DNA of 24,002 nucleotides from contig JAUCCO010000042.1 in assembly GCA_034676125.1 (NCBI GenBank), positions 1-24,002 on the forward strand, read 5' to 3'. This DNA is from UBA6183 sp034676125 (GTDB taxonomy: Bacteria; Bacteroidota; Bacteroidia; UKL13-3). The notes beneath the pieces were generated by a model. That model was not told the origin of the DNA. It saw nothing but the letters and a program-made list of their open reading frames with translations, and did not search any database. How positions within the stretch are numbered: the stretch's first letter is position 1; every line of letters starts with the position of its first letter. Shown here piece by piece: positions 8,478-16,033 of the stretch. The translations under genes were made by a program, and so were the position numbers.

Positions 8478-9261
8478 TTTATTACTTTTTTTAGAATCCT
8501 TCTTTACAAAAACATACTTTTATAAAATCAATAAGTTTCTGTACCTATTATCAATTAAAGGAATGGGTATTGATAACAAGTTTTCGTTGGTACATAAGGG
8601 TGATAAAAACCTATTAGCTGCGTTATTAAAAGCCAAAGGTAAACAAGTTGTAATTGATGTAGGTGCTAACGTTGGCAATTATGCAGAGAAGGTTCTTAAT
8701 TATAACCCAGAAGTTGATTTATATGCATTTGAACCACACCCTAAAACGTTTGTTACCCTAAATGAAAAAGCTAAAAAACTAGGCTTTAAAACCATTAATA
8801 AAGGTTGTGCAGATTCTATTGGGAAACTAAAGTTTTATGACTACGCTAACAACGATGGTTCTGAACATGCTACACTTTTAGAAGGTGTATTTACTGATTT
8901 GCACCACCAAGAAACGGTTGTACACGAAGTGGATGTAACTACGCTTGATGCTTTTATTTTAGAAAACAATATAGATAGTGTTGATTTACTAAAAATAGAT
9001 ACTGAGGGTTTTGAGTACATGGTAATTAGTGGCTGTATAGATAGCATTAAGAAAAATAAAATTAAAGCAATACACTTTGAATTTAATAGCATGAACATGA
9101 TTAGTAAAGTGTTTATGAAAGACTTTATAAAGGTATTGCCACAATATTCATTTTACAGGGTTTTGCCTAACGGACTTTTAAAAATAGAACAAGACAAGAT
9201 ATTGCTTACCGAAATTTTTGGTTTCCAAAATATTGTTGCCATCAACAATCAAAAAAAGTAA
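8470..9261 (+). CDS. FkbM family SAM-dependent methyltransferase
   Basis: This is a 263-residue cytoplasmic O-methyltransferase of the FkbM type. Members in surface-glycan clusters commonly methylate sugar hydroxyls. SAM motif I is clear (VVIDVGANVGNYAEKV, Asp63 to Gly69), followed by the ribose-binding acidic strand LYAFEPHPKTF. The family-defining block LLKIDTEGFEYMVISG is at about residues 173-188, then IHFEFN. The start ATG at 8470 overlaps the flippase stop by 8 bp, and the next methyltransferase follows after 3 bp, so this is the core of a tightly packed operon. There is no signal peptide. The N-terminal 45 residues, before the SAM fold, are less conserved and partly hydrophobic. The exact sugar acceptor is unknown. 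Confidence 0.9.
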   Translation: MNSLLLFLESFFTKTYFYKINKFLYLLSIKGMGIDNKFSLVHKGDKNLLAALLKAKGKQVVIDVGANVGNYAEKVLNYNPEVDLYAFEPHPKTFVTLNEKAKKLGFKTINKGCADSIGKLKFYDYANNDGSEHATLLEGVFTDLHHQETVVHEVDVTTLDAFILENNIDSVDLLKIDTEGFEYMVISGCIDSIKKNKIKAIHFEFNSMNMISKVFMKDFIKVLPQYSFYRVLPNGLLKIEQDKILLTEIFGFQNIVAINNQKK

Positions 9262-9264
9262 TTT

Positions 9265-10029
9265 ATGAGCACCTGTAAAATTTGCAACGCTAATACACAA
9301 CCAATATTTACTGCCAAAGTACTTAACAAATATGATGTGCAATATGAGCAATGCAACAATTGTAAGTTTATACAAACTGAGCAGCCTTACTGGCTAAATG
9401 AGGCTTACCAAAGTGCCATAAACAATAACGATACGGGCATAATTATGCGCAACGAACGCTTTAGGGCAATTGTAACCGTTTTGATTAGTTTTATTTTGGG
9501 CAAAAACGAAAAGTACCTCGACTATGCAGGTGGATATGGCATATTTACACGTATGATGCGCGATGTTGGGTTTGATTATTTTTGGGTTGATGAGTATGCA
9601 AAAAATTTAGTTTCGATTGGGTTTGAACACAAAGCAGGAACAGCTTACAAAGCAATCTCGGCATTCGAAGTTTTTGAGCACCTAGACAACCCTGAAGAAA
9701 AACTCATTGATATGCTCACCTATACCGATAACATTATCTTTTCTACAGAGCTTGTGCCCGATCAAACGCCAGATAACAACTGGTGGTATTATGCTTTTAC
9801 CCACGGACAACATATTGCCTTTTACCACCATAAATCGTTGTTATACTTGGCTAAAAAACATGGCTTACATTTAACAACAAATGGCAGCAATTTTCATGTA
9901 TTAAGCAAAAAAATAATCAACCCCTTACTTTTTAAAATACTCTATAAAGGTAGTAAATTTGGTTTGTTTTGGATATCTAAACTAGGATTACAATCAAAAA
10001 CCTTTAGCGACCATAAACTAATGAGTTAA
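9265..10029 (+). CDS. Class I SAM-dependent methyltransferase with N-terminal Cys4 zinc ribbon
   Basis: This is a 254-residue cytoplasmic methyltransferase. The N-terminus has a CxxC-x22-CxxC pattern (Cys4, Cys7, Cys30, Cys33) expected to bind zinc. The SAM fold follows, with a variant motif I (KYLDYAGGYGIFTRMM, about residues 84-99), then FDYFWVDEYAKNL and AISAFEVFEHLDNPEE (motif IV/V region). The Y-A-G-G-Y-G version of motif I fits a known Methyltransf_23-like subfamily found in glycan clusters. An NNWWYYAFTHGQHIAFYHHKSL block lies towards the C-terminus. It starts 3 bp after the FkbM stop and ends 2 bp before the next glycosyltransferase. It probably modifies the same glycan as its neighbours; the acceptor is unknown. 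Confidence 0.85.
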   Translation: MSTCKICNANTQPIFTAKVLNKYDVQYEQCNNCKFIQTEQPYWLNEAYQSAINNNDTGIIMRNERFRAIVTVLISFILGKNEKYLDYAGGYGIFTRMMRDVGFDYFWVDEYAKNLVSIGFEHKAGTAYKAISAFEVFEHLDNPEEKLIDMLTYTDNIIFSTELVPDQTPDNNWWYYAFTHGQHIAFYHHKSLLYLAKKHGLHLTTNGSNFHVLSKKIINPLLFKILYKGSKFGLFWISKLGLQSKTFSDHKLMS

Positions 10030-10031
10030 CC

Positions 10032-11144
10032 ATGGAGATTTTATTTGATGATGAAATATTTTTTAGACAACGATTTGGTGGTGTGTCTCGCATATTTACC
10101 AAGCTTATAGCCAGCATAGAACAATTACCAGAACACCAACTTTTATTTAATTGCAATTACTCCGAAAACGAATATTTATTGGAGCTAAAACCAACTATTA
10201 ATTCGTTTTTAAAACCATATCATTTTCCGTTAAAAGGAAAACTAATTAGGGGAATTTATAGCAGTTACTCGCATCAAAAAACCATTAAAGTTTTAAAACA
10301 AAATAAGGCCGATATTTTTCATCCTACTTTTTATGCAGATTATTATTTGCATGAGCTAAAAAAATCAACCACCAAGTTGGTATTTACCGTACACGATTTA
10401 ATTCACGAGCAAACATTAAGCAATCCGCATTATGCAGAGATGGCCATAATGAAAGCCAAAAACATACAACAAGCGGCACAAATTATTGTAGTTTCTCAGT
10501 ACACCAAAAATGATTTATTACGCATTTATCCAAATGTAAATCCTGATATTGTTAACATCATTCCATTAGCACAATCACTACCCGAGCAAGGCATCAAACC
10601 ACCTAATTTACCCGATAATTATATTTTATTTACAGGCGAACGAGGTGGCTATAAAAACTTTAATCGCTTGTTGCAATCATTTGCATTAGTTGCCAAATCA
10701 AACCCAACCATGCATTTATATTGCGCAGGTAGTTCTTCATTAAGCACAGAAGAATTAGCATTGGCCGAATCGTTAAATGTTAAACACCTTATTCACCAAG
10801 CAAAATTAAGCGATACCGAATTACGTTACGTTTACCAACATGCCAAACTGTTTGTATTTCCATCTACCTACGAAGGTTTTGGAATACCTATGCTTGAAGC
10901 ATTTAATGCAGGTGTTGCAGTAATTGCACACAATGCCACAAGCTTACCAGAGGTAGGTGCTGATGCTGCTCTGTTTGTTGATGCAACTAATATTAATATC
11001 CTAGCTGATGCTATAAATGAAGTATTAACCAATGAAAATTTAAGGCTATCATTAATAGAAAAAGGTAAAAAACGCGAGCAACAATTTACTTGGCAAAAAC
11101 ACATACAAAGTACTTTAGCCGTATATAAAAAAGCATTGGCATGA
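10032..11144 (+). CDS. GT4-family glycosyltransferase
   Basis: This 370-residue GT-B retaining glycosyltransferase is expected to act at the cytoplasmic face of the inner membrane. The N-terminal domain has the acceptor-side signature FFRQRFGGVSRIFTKL (about residues 11-26) and the strand LVFTVHDLIHE. The C-terminal domain has YILFTGERGGYKNFNRLLQSF and the donor-binding E-x7-E motif in YEGFGIPMLEAF (Glu281 and Glu289), followed by A-T-S-L-P-E-V-G-A-D-A-A-L-F-V-D. Length and motifs match mannosyl/glucosyl GT4 enzymes. It is the last glycosyltransferase in the operon, and its stop (TGA) overlaps the pabA start as ATGA. Sugar specificity is not readable from sequence. Confidence 0.9.
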   Translation: MEILFDDEIFFRQRFGGVSRIFTKLIASIEQLPEHQLLFNCNYSENEYLLELKPTINSFLKPYHFPLKGKLIRGIYSSYSHQKTIKVLKQNKADIFHPTFYADYYLHELKKSTTKLVFTVHDLIHEQTLSNPHYAEMAIMKAKNIQQAAQIIVVSQYTKNDLLRIYPNVNPDIVNIIPLAQSLPEQGIKPPNLPDNYILFTGERGGYKNFNRLLQSFALVAKSNPTMHLYCAGSSSLSTEELALAESLNVKHLIHQAKLSDTELRYVYQHAKLFVFPSTYEGFGIPMLEAFNAGVAVIAHNATSLPEVGADAALFVDATNINILADAINEVLTNENLRLSLIEKGKKREQQFTWQKHIQSTLAVYKKALA

Positions 11145-11722
11145 AATTTTTGTTAGTAGATAATTACGACTCGTTTACCTACATGCTTGCTGATTATATT
11201 AGGCAATGCAATGTACAATGTGATGTAGTTAGAAACGATAACGAACAATTGCTTAACCCAGATTTTGTAAATATTTACGATGCTTTAGTTTTATCTCCAG
11301 GTCCGCAAACACCAAACGATGCCGGTTATTTAATGCAAATAATTAAGTTGTACTATTTACACAAACCTATTTTAGGAGTTTGTTTAGGACATCAAGCTAT
11401 AGGCCAATTTTTTGGTGCAACTTTACAAAAAGCCATCATTCCAAAACATGGCAAAGTGGATACTGTAACACACAATAACAATAAATTATTTAATGATATT
11501 TCTCAAAATTTTGAAGTAACACGGTATCATTCCTTGATTTTAATCAACTTAAATTTACCCTTACAAATAAGCGCACAAACAGCTAAAAACGAAATTATGG
11601 CGCTGTATCATAGCACATTGCCAATTTACGGTGTGCAGTTTCATCCTGAATCTTGCTTAACACAAGATGGATTAACGATGATAAAAAATTTCACAATCGA
11701 GGTACAACAAATATCAACATAA
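11141..11722 (+). CDS. pabA: Aminodeoxychorismate/anthranilate synthase component II (glutamine amidotransferase)
   Basis: This 193-residue class I glutamine amidotransferase releases ammonia from glutamine for the chorismate-using partner subunit (PabB for p-aminobenzoate/folate, or TrpE for tryptophan). All landmarks are present: VDNYDSFTYMLADYI at the N-terminus, LSPGPQTPNDAG (oxyanion region), the nucleophile Cys81 in GVCLGHQAIG, HGKVDTV, RYHSL, and the His168/Glu170 pair in VQFHPES. Length is normal. The symbol is given as pabA because no trp genes are nearby, but trpG cannot be excluded and some organisms use one subunit for both. The start overlaps the glycosyltransferase stop by 4 bp (ATGA), so it is translationally coupled to a glycan operon. 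The partner subunit is not in the window. Confidence 0.85.
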   Translation: MKFLLVDNYDSFTYMLADYIRQCNVQCDVVRNDNEQLLNPDFVNIYDALVLSPGPQTPNDAGYLMQIIKLYYLHKPILGVCLGHQAIGQFFGATLQKAIIPKHGKVDTVTHNNNKLFNDISQNFEVTRYHSLILINLNLPLQISAQTAKNEIMALYHSTLPIYGVQFHPESCLTQDGLTMIKNFTIEVQQIST

Positions 11723-11733
11723 GTTAATTTTAT

Positions 11734-11741
11734 TATATTTG
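11734..11741 (+). promoter_or_regulatory. -7-like box upstream of the hydrolase-CBS-nadK operon
   Basis: TATATTTG matches the Bacteroidota -7 consensus TAnnTTTG exactly and lies 22 nt before the ATG at 11764. No TTG is found 19-21 nt upstream, so only half of the promoter is supported. Confidence 0.35.
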
Positions 11742-11763
11742 GTTGCAATTCGTAACTCAATAA

Positions 11764-12528
11764 ATGGATATAGCGATTAAAAAAGAAGGCAAGTTTAATT
11801 ACATCGAAGAAGGTGAAGGAGAAGTGCTTTTACTTTTACACGGATTATTTGGCGCACTTAGCAATTGGAGAGATGTAACCATGCATTTTTCTAAGAATTA
11901 TAAGGTAGTTATTCCCTTAATGCCCATTTTTGAGATGAATATATTAAGCCTAAGTGTAGAAGGTTTATCTAACTATATACATGAGTTTATTACCTACAAA
12001 AAATTTAATAAAGTAAATTTATTAGGCAACTCTTTAGGTGGCCACGTAGCTTTGGTTTATGTAAAAAAACATCCTGAGCATGTGCAAACATTATTGCTTA
12101 CGGGCAGTAGCGGATTATACGAAAATGCAATGGGTGGCAATTATCCAAAAAAGGGTGATAGGGCGTTTATACGCGAAAAGGTTTCACTTACTTTTTACGA
12201 TCCAAAAACAACTACAGAAGAATTAGTTGACGAGGTGTTTGATACCGTTAATGATAGAATGAAAGTATTGCGTATTTTAACCATGGCAAAATCGGCTATT
12301 AGGCACAATATGCGTAAAGATATACCAAACATAAAAGTACCTGTTTGTTTAATATGGGGCAAAGATGATGTAATTACTCCACCCAAAGTTGGCGAAGAGT
12401 TTCATGAACTTTTACCAAACTCTGAGTTGCACTTTTTAGATCACTGCGGCCACGTACCAATGATGGAACATCCTGTTGAGTTTAACAAACTTGCAGACGC
12501 CTTTTATCAAAAAAATTTAGCAAAATAA
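11764..12528 (+). CDS. Alpha/beta-fold hydrolase
   Basis: This 254-residue cytoplasmic hydrolase has the complete catalytic triad in canonical positions: nucleophile Ser90 in LLGNSLGGHVAL, an acid at Asp201 or Asp202 in IWGKDDVITPP, and His230 in CGHVPMMEHP. The oxyanion-hole motif HGLFGALSNW lies at about residues 26-35. A variable cap (about 115-180) sits between the core halves, as in esterases, haloalkane dehalogenase-like enzymes and MhpC/BioH-type hydrolases. The substrate is not predictable. The stop codon directly abuts the ATG of the CBS-domain gene, and the order hydrolase - CBS - NAD kinase recurs in Bacteroidota, so an operon is likely. There is no signal peptide. Confidence 0.9.
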   Translation: MDIAIKKEGKFNYIEEGEGEVLLLLHGLFGALSNWRDVTMHFSKNYKVVIPLMPIFEMNILSLSVEGLSNYIHEFITYKKFNKVNLLGNSLGGHVALVYVKKHPEHVQTLLLTGSSGLYENAMGGNYPKKGDRAFIREKVSLTFYDPKTTTEELVDEVFDTVNDRMKVLRILTMAKSAIRHNMRKDIPNIKVPVCLIWGKDDVITPPKVGEEFHELLPNSELHFLDHCGHVPMMEHPVEFNKLADAFYQKNLAK

Positions 12529-13179
12529 ATGATTGCAGCAGACTTATTATCCGACCAAATAATTCCGTTAAAACGAGGCGACTTGTGCGAAGCTGCAATT
12601 AGCTTTATGCACCATGCCAAAGCGGTAGAAATGCCCGTGGTTGAGCATAGCAAGTTGTTAGGTTACTTGCACATTACCAAGGCCGAAAAAACAGGTAGTA
12701 AAACCGTTGGTCAGGCCATGGAAACTAAGTTAATTTTTTTGCCAGCTGATACACATTTATTTGATGTAGCTCGTATTATGTACGAATCTCAATCTACAAC
12801 AATTGCAGTTTGCGATGAACAAGAAAATTACATTGGCGCAATTACCTTAACCGATTTATTAAACGCTTACTCTAACAATACAGCTAATAGTTTACCTGGT
12901 GCAATTGTAACTTTACAAATGTTTCCAAGAGATTATAGCTTATCAGAAATTGCAAGAATTAGTGAAAGCAACGATATAAAAATTACTGGCCTATTTATTC
13001 GCACTATTGAAGAAGAAAAAATAGAAGTGAGTTTAAAGTTTAATTCTGTTGAAATAAAAAATGTACTACATGCTTTTGAACGTTATAATTATAGCATAAA
13101 ATCTGTACATCAATTAAGCGAAGTAGCCAATAACTTAAACCAACGATTAGATTGGTTAATTAAATACATTAATACTTAA
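12529..13179 (+). CDS. CBS-domain pair protein
   Basis: This 216-residue cytoplasmic protein has two CBS modules, at roughly 5-58 and 62-125 (second module: VGQAMETKLIFLPADTHLFDVARIMYES, then TIAVCDEQENYIGAITLTDLL). A C-terminal segment at about 140-205 has the alternating pattern of an ACT-like ligand-binding fold (AIVTLQMFPRDYSLSEIARI). CBS pairs bind adenine nucleotides and regulate partners; no catalytic domain is fused here. The gene begins directly after the hydrolase stop with no gap and ends 3 bp before nadK. It may sense adenylates or NAD(P) status for these neighbours, but that is inference from position. Confidence 0.85.
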   Translation: MIAADLLSDQIIPLKRGDLCEAAISFMHHAKAVEMPVVEHSKLLGYLHITKAEKTGSKTVGQAMETKLIFLPADTHLFDVARIMYESQSTTIAVCDEQENYIGAITLTDLLNAYSNNTANSLPGAIVTLQMFPRDYSLSEIARISESNDIKITGLFIRTIEEEKIEVSLKFNSVEIKNVLHAFERYNYSIKSVHQLSEVANNLNQRLDWLIKYINT

Positions 13180-13182
13180 ATT

Positions 13183-14067
13183 ATGAAACTCGCTATATAC
13201 GGCAGGGTTTATAAAAAGGAGTATCAAAAAGAGCTTCAAAACTTGTTCGATTACTTGTACCAAAACGATATTATGTTTTGGGTTGAAGAATCTTTTTTAA
13301 TTCAGTGTAAACAAGCCGAAATACGTATAAAAGAAACCAATAGTTTTGATAGCTATGAAATGCTTAAAGAAAATCCAGTAGATTTTTTAATAAGTATTGG
13401 TGGAGATGGAACCATCCTTGATTCGCTTACCTATATAAGAGAACTACAAATTCCGGTTTTGGGTATAAACAGCGGACGATTAGGTTTTTTAGCTGGCGTT
13501 AGCATGGATAAAGCCCCAAAAGCAATTGAAAATTTAGTTAAAGGACATTATCAAATTGATAGCCGCTCGGTTTTGCAATTAGAATCAAACCAGCCACTTT
13601 TTGGGGGAATAAAATACGCACTTAATGATTTTGTAATCCATAAAAAAGATTCTTCATCAATGATTATTATTCACTCCTATATTAATGGTGAGTTTTTAAA
13701 TTCTTATTGGAGTGATGGTTTAATCTTATCAACTCCAACAGGATCAACAGGATACTCGTTAAGTTGTGGTGGACCAATTTTATACCCAACCAGTGCTAGC
13801 TTTGCAATTACACCTGTAGCTCCGCATAATTTAAATGTGAGGCCAATTATAGTAAGTGACGAGAATGTGCTTTCGTTTGAAATTGAAGGACGTGCAACAA
13901 GTTATTTGGTTTCACTGGATTCTCGCTCAGAATCTATTAATAACAACACACAGTTAGCGGTGCGTAAAGCCGATTTTAACTTTAATATGGTGCGATTTAA
14001 TGATGATAATTACCTGACTACCTTACGCAAAAAATTAATGTGGGGAGTAGACAATAGAAACACGTAA
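13183..14067 (+). CDS. nadK: NAD kinase (ATP-NAD kinase)
   Basis: This 294-residue cytoplasmic enzyme phosphorylates NAD to NADP, the only route to NADP. Diagnostic motifs: GGDGT at residues 73-77 (Asp75 catalytic) in LISIGGDGTILDSL; PVLGINSGRLGFLAG; the NE/D motif ALNDFVIHK, with Asp in the position often held by Glu; and the glycine-rich DGLILSTPTGSTGYSLSCGGPI. Length is typical. The gene starts 3 bp after the CBS gene and is the last of its tight group. A promoter for the downstream barrel genes begins 35 bp after its stop. In Bacteroidota nadK commonly precedes the DUF6089-uppS-bamA group, as here. Confidence 0.96.
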   Translation: MKLAIYGRVYKKEYQKELQNLFDYLYQNDIMFWVEESFLIQCKQAEIRIKETNSFDSYEMLKENPVDFLISIGGDGTILDSLTYIRELQIPVLGINSGRLGFLAGVSMDKAPKAIENLVKGHYQIDSRSVLQLESNQPLFGGIKYALNDFVIHKKDSSSMIIIHSYINGEFLNSYWSDGLILSTPTGSTGYSLSCGGPILYPTSASFAITPVAPHNLNVRPIIVSDENVLSFEIEGRATSYLVSLDSRSESINNNTQLAVRKADFNFNMVRFNDDNYLTTLRKKLMWGVDNRNT

Positions 14068-14101
14068 ACAGCCTATTTAAATATTTTTTGAATGAATAAC
14101 T

Positions 14102-14131
14102 TTGCAAATGTGGATAATTATAATAGTTTTG
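14102..14131 (+). promoter_or_regulatory. Bacteroidota-type promoter for the first barrel-like gene
   Basis: TTG (14102-14104), 19 nt, then TAGTTTTG (14124-14131) is an exact TTG-N19-TAnnTTTG match. Transcription should start near 14137, leaving a leader of about 16 nt before the ATG at 14153. This rules against in-frame starts at 14102 or 14108, which lie within the promoter. A second -7-like box, TAACTTTG (14097-14104), overlaps the -33 region. Confidence 0.6.
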
Positions 14132-14152
14132 TCCCCTCTTAAACCCGTTCGA

Positions 14153-15040
14153 ATGAAAATTTTATCCAAAATATTAGTCCTATTAATATTTACTTTTACC
14201 CTAGCCGGTAATACACAAGCTCAAAAATTAGACTTAGGTTTACTTTTAGGTGGGTCGTATTATTATGGAGATGTAGTTAATGAACTTGAGCCCTCAACAG
14301 TGGGTGCAGCAGTAGGTGGATTCCTAAGATATCGCCTAGGCGGCCGTGTTGCGCTTAAAGGTTATGTAGGTTACAACAGCATTAGTGGTGATGACAAATT
14401 AAGCGAAAGCAAATGGCAACAAGAACGTAACTGGACCTTTGAAACCAGTATAATTGAAGCATCTTTACAAGCTGAGTTTAATTTAATTGAAGACCGTAAC
14501 AGAGGTAGAAGATTTGCGAATCCGTTTATTCCATATTTATTTGCTGGTGTTGGTACAATTAATTTCACTCCAAAATCAGAATATAATGGTGTTATGACCA
14601 ATGTTGCTCCACTTCAATTATCTGGTGTAGCATATGCTACTAGTGCTATTGCAGTGCCTTTTGGTATTGGTGCTAGATTTTATGCATCACGTAATTTCCA
14701 ATTAGGTTTCGAGTTTGGTGTACGTTATACCAACACATCATACTTAGACGATATTGCACCAAACAACTTTTATATAGATCCAAATCTTACACCAAATCCA
14801 ACTATGACCAAGTATTATTATGGACGTAGCGTGGCAAATAAAAATCCCGGAGATTTAAGAAGCAAAATGGGTAACACAAAAGAAGGTTATGGATCAAATG
14901 GATTTAACAAATTCTTAGGTGCTTCAGATTTATATGTAACAATGGGAGTAACTGCAGCATACACCTTTGGACAAGGTGGTGGCGGTGGTGGAGGCCGCAG
15001 AGGTTACGGAAAAGTACTTGGATGTCCTCGTTTTTACTAG
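14153..15040 (+). CDS. Outer-membrane beta-barrel-like protein, DUF6089 type (copy 1)
   Basis: This 295-residue exported protein probably forms an 8-10 strand outer-membrane barrel. The start is the ATG at 14153, which gives a clean signal peptide (MKILSKILVLLIFTFTLAGNTQAQ). Family marks shared with the next two genes: GLLLGGSYYYGDV just after the signal, NPFIPYLFAGVGTINFTPKSEY in the middle, YTNTSYLDDIAP in the last third, and a final LYVTMGVTAAYTFG strand. Near the C-terminus it has a run of seven glycines (GQGGGGGGGRRGYG) absent from its paralogues, and it ends in GCPRFY. In many Bacteroidota one such gene lies between nadK and uppS-bamA. The assignment to DUF6089 is by recollection of this synteny and pattern. 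Molecular role unknown. Confidence 0.8.
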   Translation: MKILSKILVLLIFTFTLAGNTQAQKLDLGLLLGGSYYYGDVVNELEPSTVGAAVGGFLRYRLGGRVALKGYVGYNSISGDDKLSESKWQQERNWTFETSIIEASLQAEFNLIEDRNRGRRFANPFIPYLFAGVGTINFTPKSEYNGVMTNVAPLQLSGVAYATSAIAVPFGIGARFYASRNFQLGFEFGVRYTNTSYLDDIAPNNFYIDPNLTPNPTMTKYYYGRSVANKNPGDLRSKMGNTKEGYGSNGFNKFLGASDLYVTMGVTAAYTFGQGGGGGGGRRGYGKVLGCPRFY

Positions 15041-15050
15041 TAAACTAGTA
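15035..15050 (+). other. Perfect palindrome over the copy-1 stop codon
   Basis: TACTAG-TAAA-CTAGTA gives a 6-bp stem with a 4-nt loop that contains the stop codon in its left arm. It is followed by TTTAAAAAAA rather than a T-run, so it is a poor intrinsic terminator. It could stabilise an mRNA 3' end or be chance. Confidence 0.3.
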
Positions 15051-15109
15051 TTTAAAAAAATCTTAATGCTTTATCAGCTAAACACTTAATCTGCAACTTT
15101 TATTAATAT

Positions 15110-15139
15110 TTTGCGTTTTACACTATAAACTTATATTTG
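15110..15139 (+). promoter_or_regulatory. Bacteroidota-type promoter for copy 2, implying a nearly leaderless mRNA
   Basis: TTTG (15110-15113), 18 nt, then TATATTTG (15132-15139) is an exact -7 box with a spacer one base shorter than usual. The box ends only 6 nt before the ATG at 15146, so the predicted start of transcription falls at or within a few bases of the start codon. An alternative TTG start at 15137 lies inside the -7 box and is not plausible. Confidence 0.5.
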
Positions 15140-15145
15140 TTGTTT

Positions 15146-16018
15146 ATGGGGGTTAAGAAAATTTCATTACTAAAATACATTTTTATACTAAACTTTGTTG
15201 TATCAACAACAAATATATGGGCTCAAAATATTGAGTTCGGGATTTATGGCGGTGTATCAAATTATATTGGCGATGTTAGCGAACAAAAGCTAAAACTAGA
15301 TCAGTTTCATCCTAGCTTTGCAATAATTGGCAGATATAATTTAAGCCCGCGTGTTACCTTTAAAGGTATGCTTGGCTATGGCCGAGTTTCTGGTGCTGAT
15401 TCTTTAGCATCTGCCATAAGAAATAAAGTACGTAACACCAATTTTACAAGTGATTTTTATGAGTTTTCTGCTCATGTAGAATACAATTTAATTCCATACA
15501 AATTAACCGAGCGTAAAGGAAGACCTTTTATTCCTTATCTTTTTGGTGGAATTGGCATCTTTCATTATAACCCAAAAACAGAATTTCAAGGTTCTACATA
15601 TGAGTTGCAACCATTAGGTACTGAAGGACAAGGAACAACAAAATACAACGATCTTAAAAAATACGATTTAACTACCGTTTGTGTACCAATAGGATTTGGT
15701 GTAAAAAAACGAGTATCACGTAATTTTGTAGTTGGTATAGAAGCTGGGTTAAGAATTACTTTCACTGATTATTTAGATGATGTAGGAGGCAAATACGCAT
15801 CATCAAGTGTGGTAGCACGTGCATACGGACCAACAGCTGGAAGTTTAGCAAACAGAACAGGAGAAGTTGAAACACAATACCCAAATGTGCCAGTTGCTAA
15901 AGAAGGCGATTTGCGCACAACATCAGGATTATTGTTTGGTACAGATATGTATTTTATGGCTGGATTTAGTATTTCTTATATTTTTCAGAATGCCGGTATA
16001 CAATGTCCGCGACTTTAA
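15146..16018 (+). CDS. Outer-membrane beta-barrel-like protein, DUF6089 type (copy 2)
   Basis: This 290-residue exported protein is paralogous to the genes on both sides. The ATG at 15146 gives a signal peptide ending ...TTNIWAQ before NIEFGIYGG. Shared marks: GIYGGVSNYIGDVSEQ, then RPFIPYLFGGIGIFHYNPKTEF, VPIGFGVKKRVSRNFVVGIE, FTDYLDDVGGKY, and a terminal strand MYFMAGFSISYIF before the tail IQCPRL. It keeps the CPR tail of copy 1 but loses the last aromatic residue and lacks the glycine run. A segment rich in small residues around 225-255 is an extended loop. It has its own predicted promoter and is followed 15 bp later by copy 3. Likely an outer-membrane protein of unknown role. Confidence 0.8.
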   Translation: MGVKKISLLKYIFILNFVVSTTNIWAQNIEFGIYGGVSNYIGDVSEQKLKLDQFHPSFAIIGRYNLSPRVTFKGMLGYGRVSGADSLASAIRNKVRNTNFTSDFYEFSAHVEYNLIPYKLTERKGRPFIPYLFGGIGIFHYNPKTEFQGSTYELQPLGTEGQGTTKYNDLKKYDLTTVCVPIGFGVKKRVSRNFVVGIEAGLRITFTDYLDDVGGKYASSSVVARAYGPTAGSLANRTGEVETQYPNVPVAKEGDLRTTSGLLFGTDMYFMAGFSISYIFQNAGIQCPRL

Positions 16019-16033
16019 GCGTTATAATAGCTA

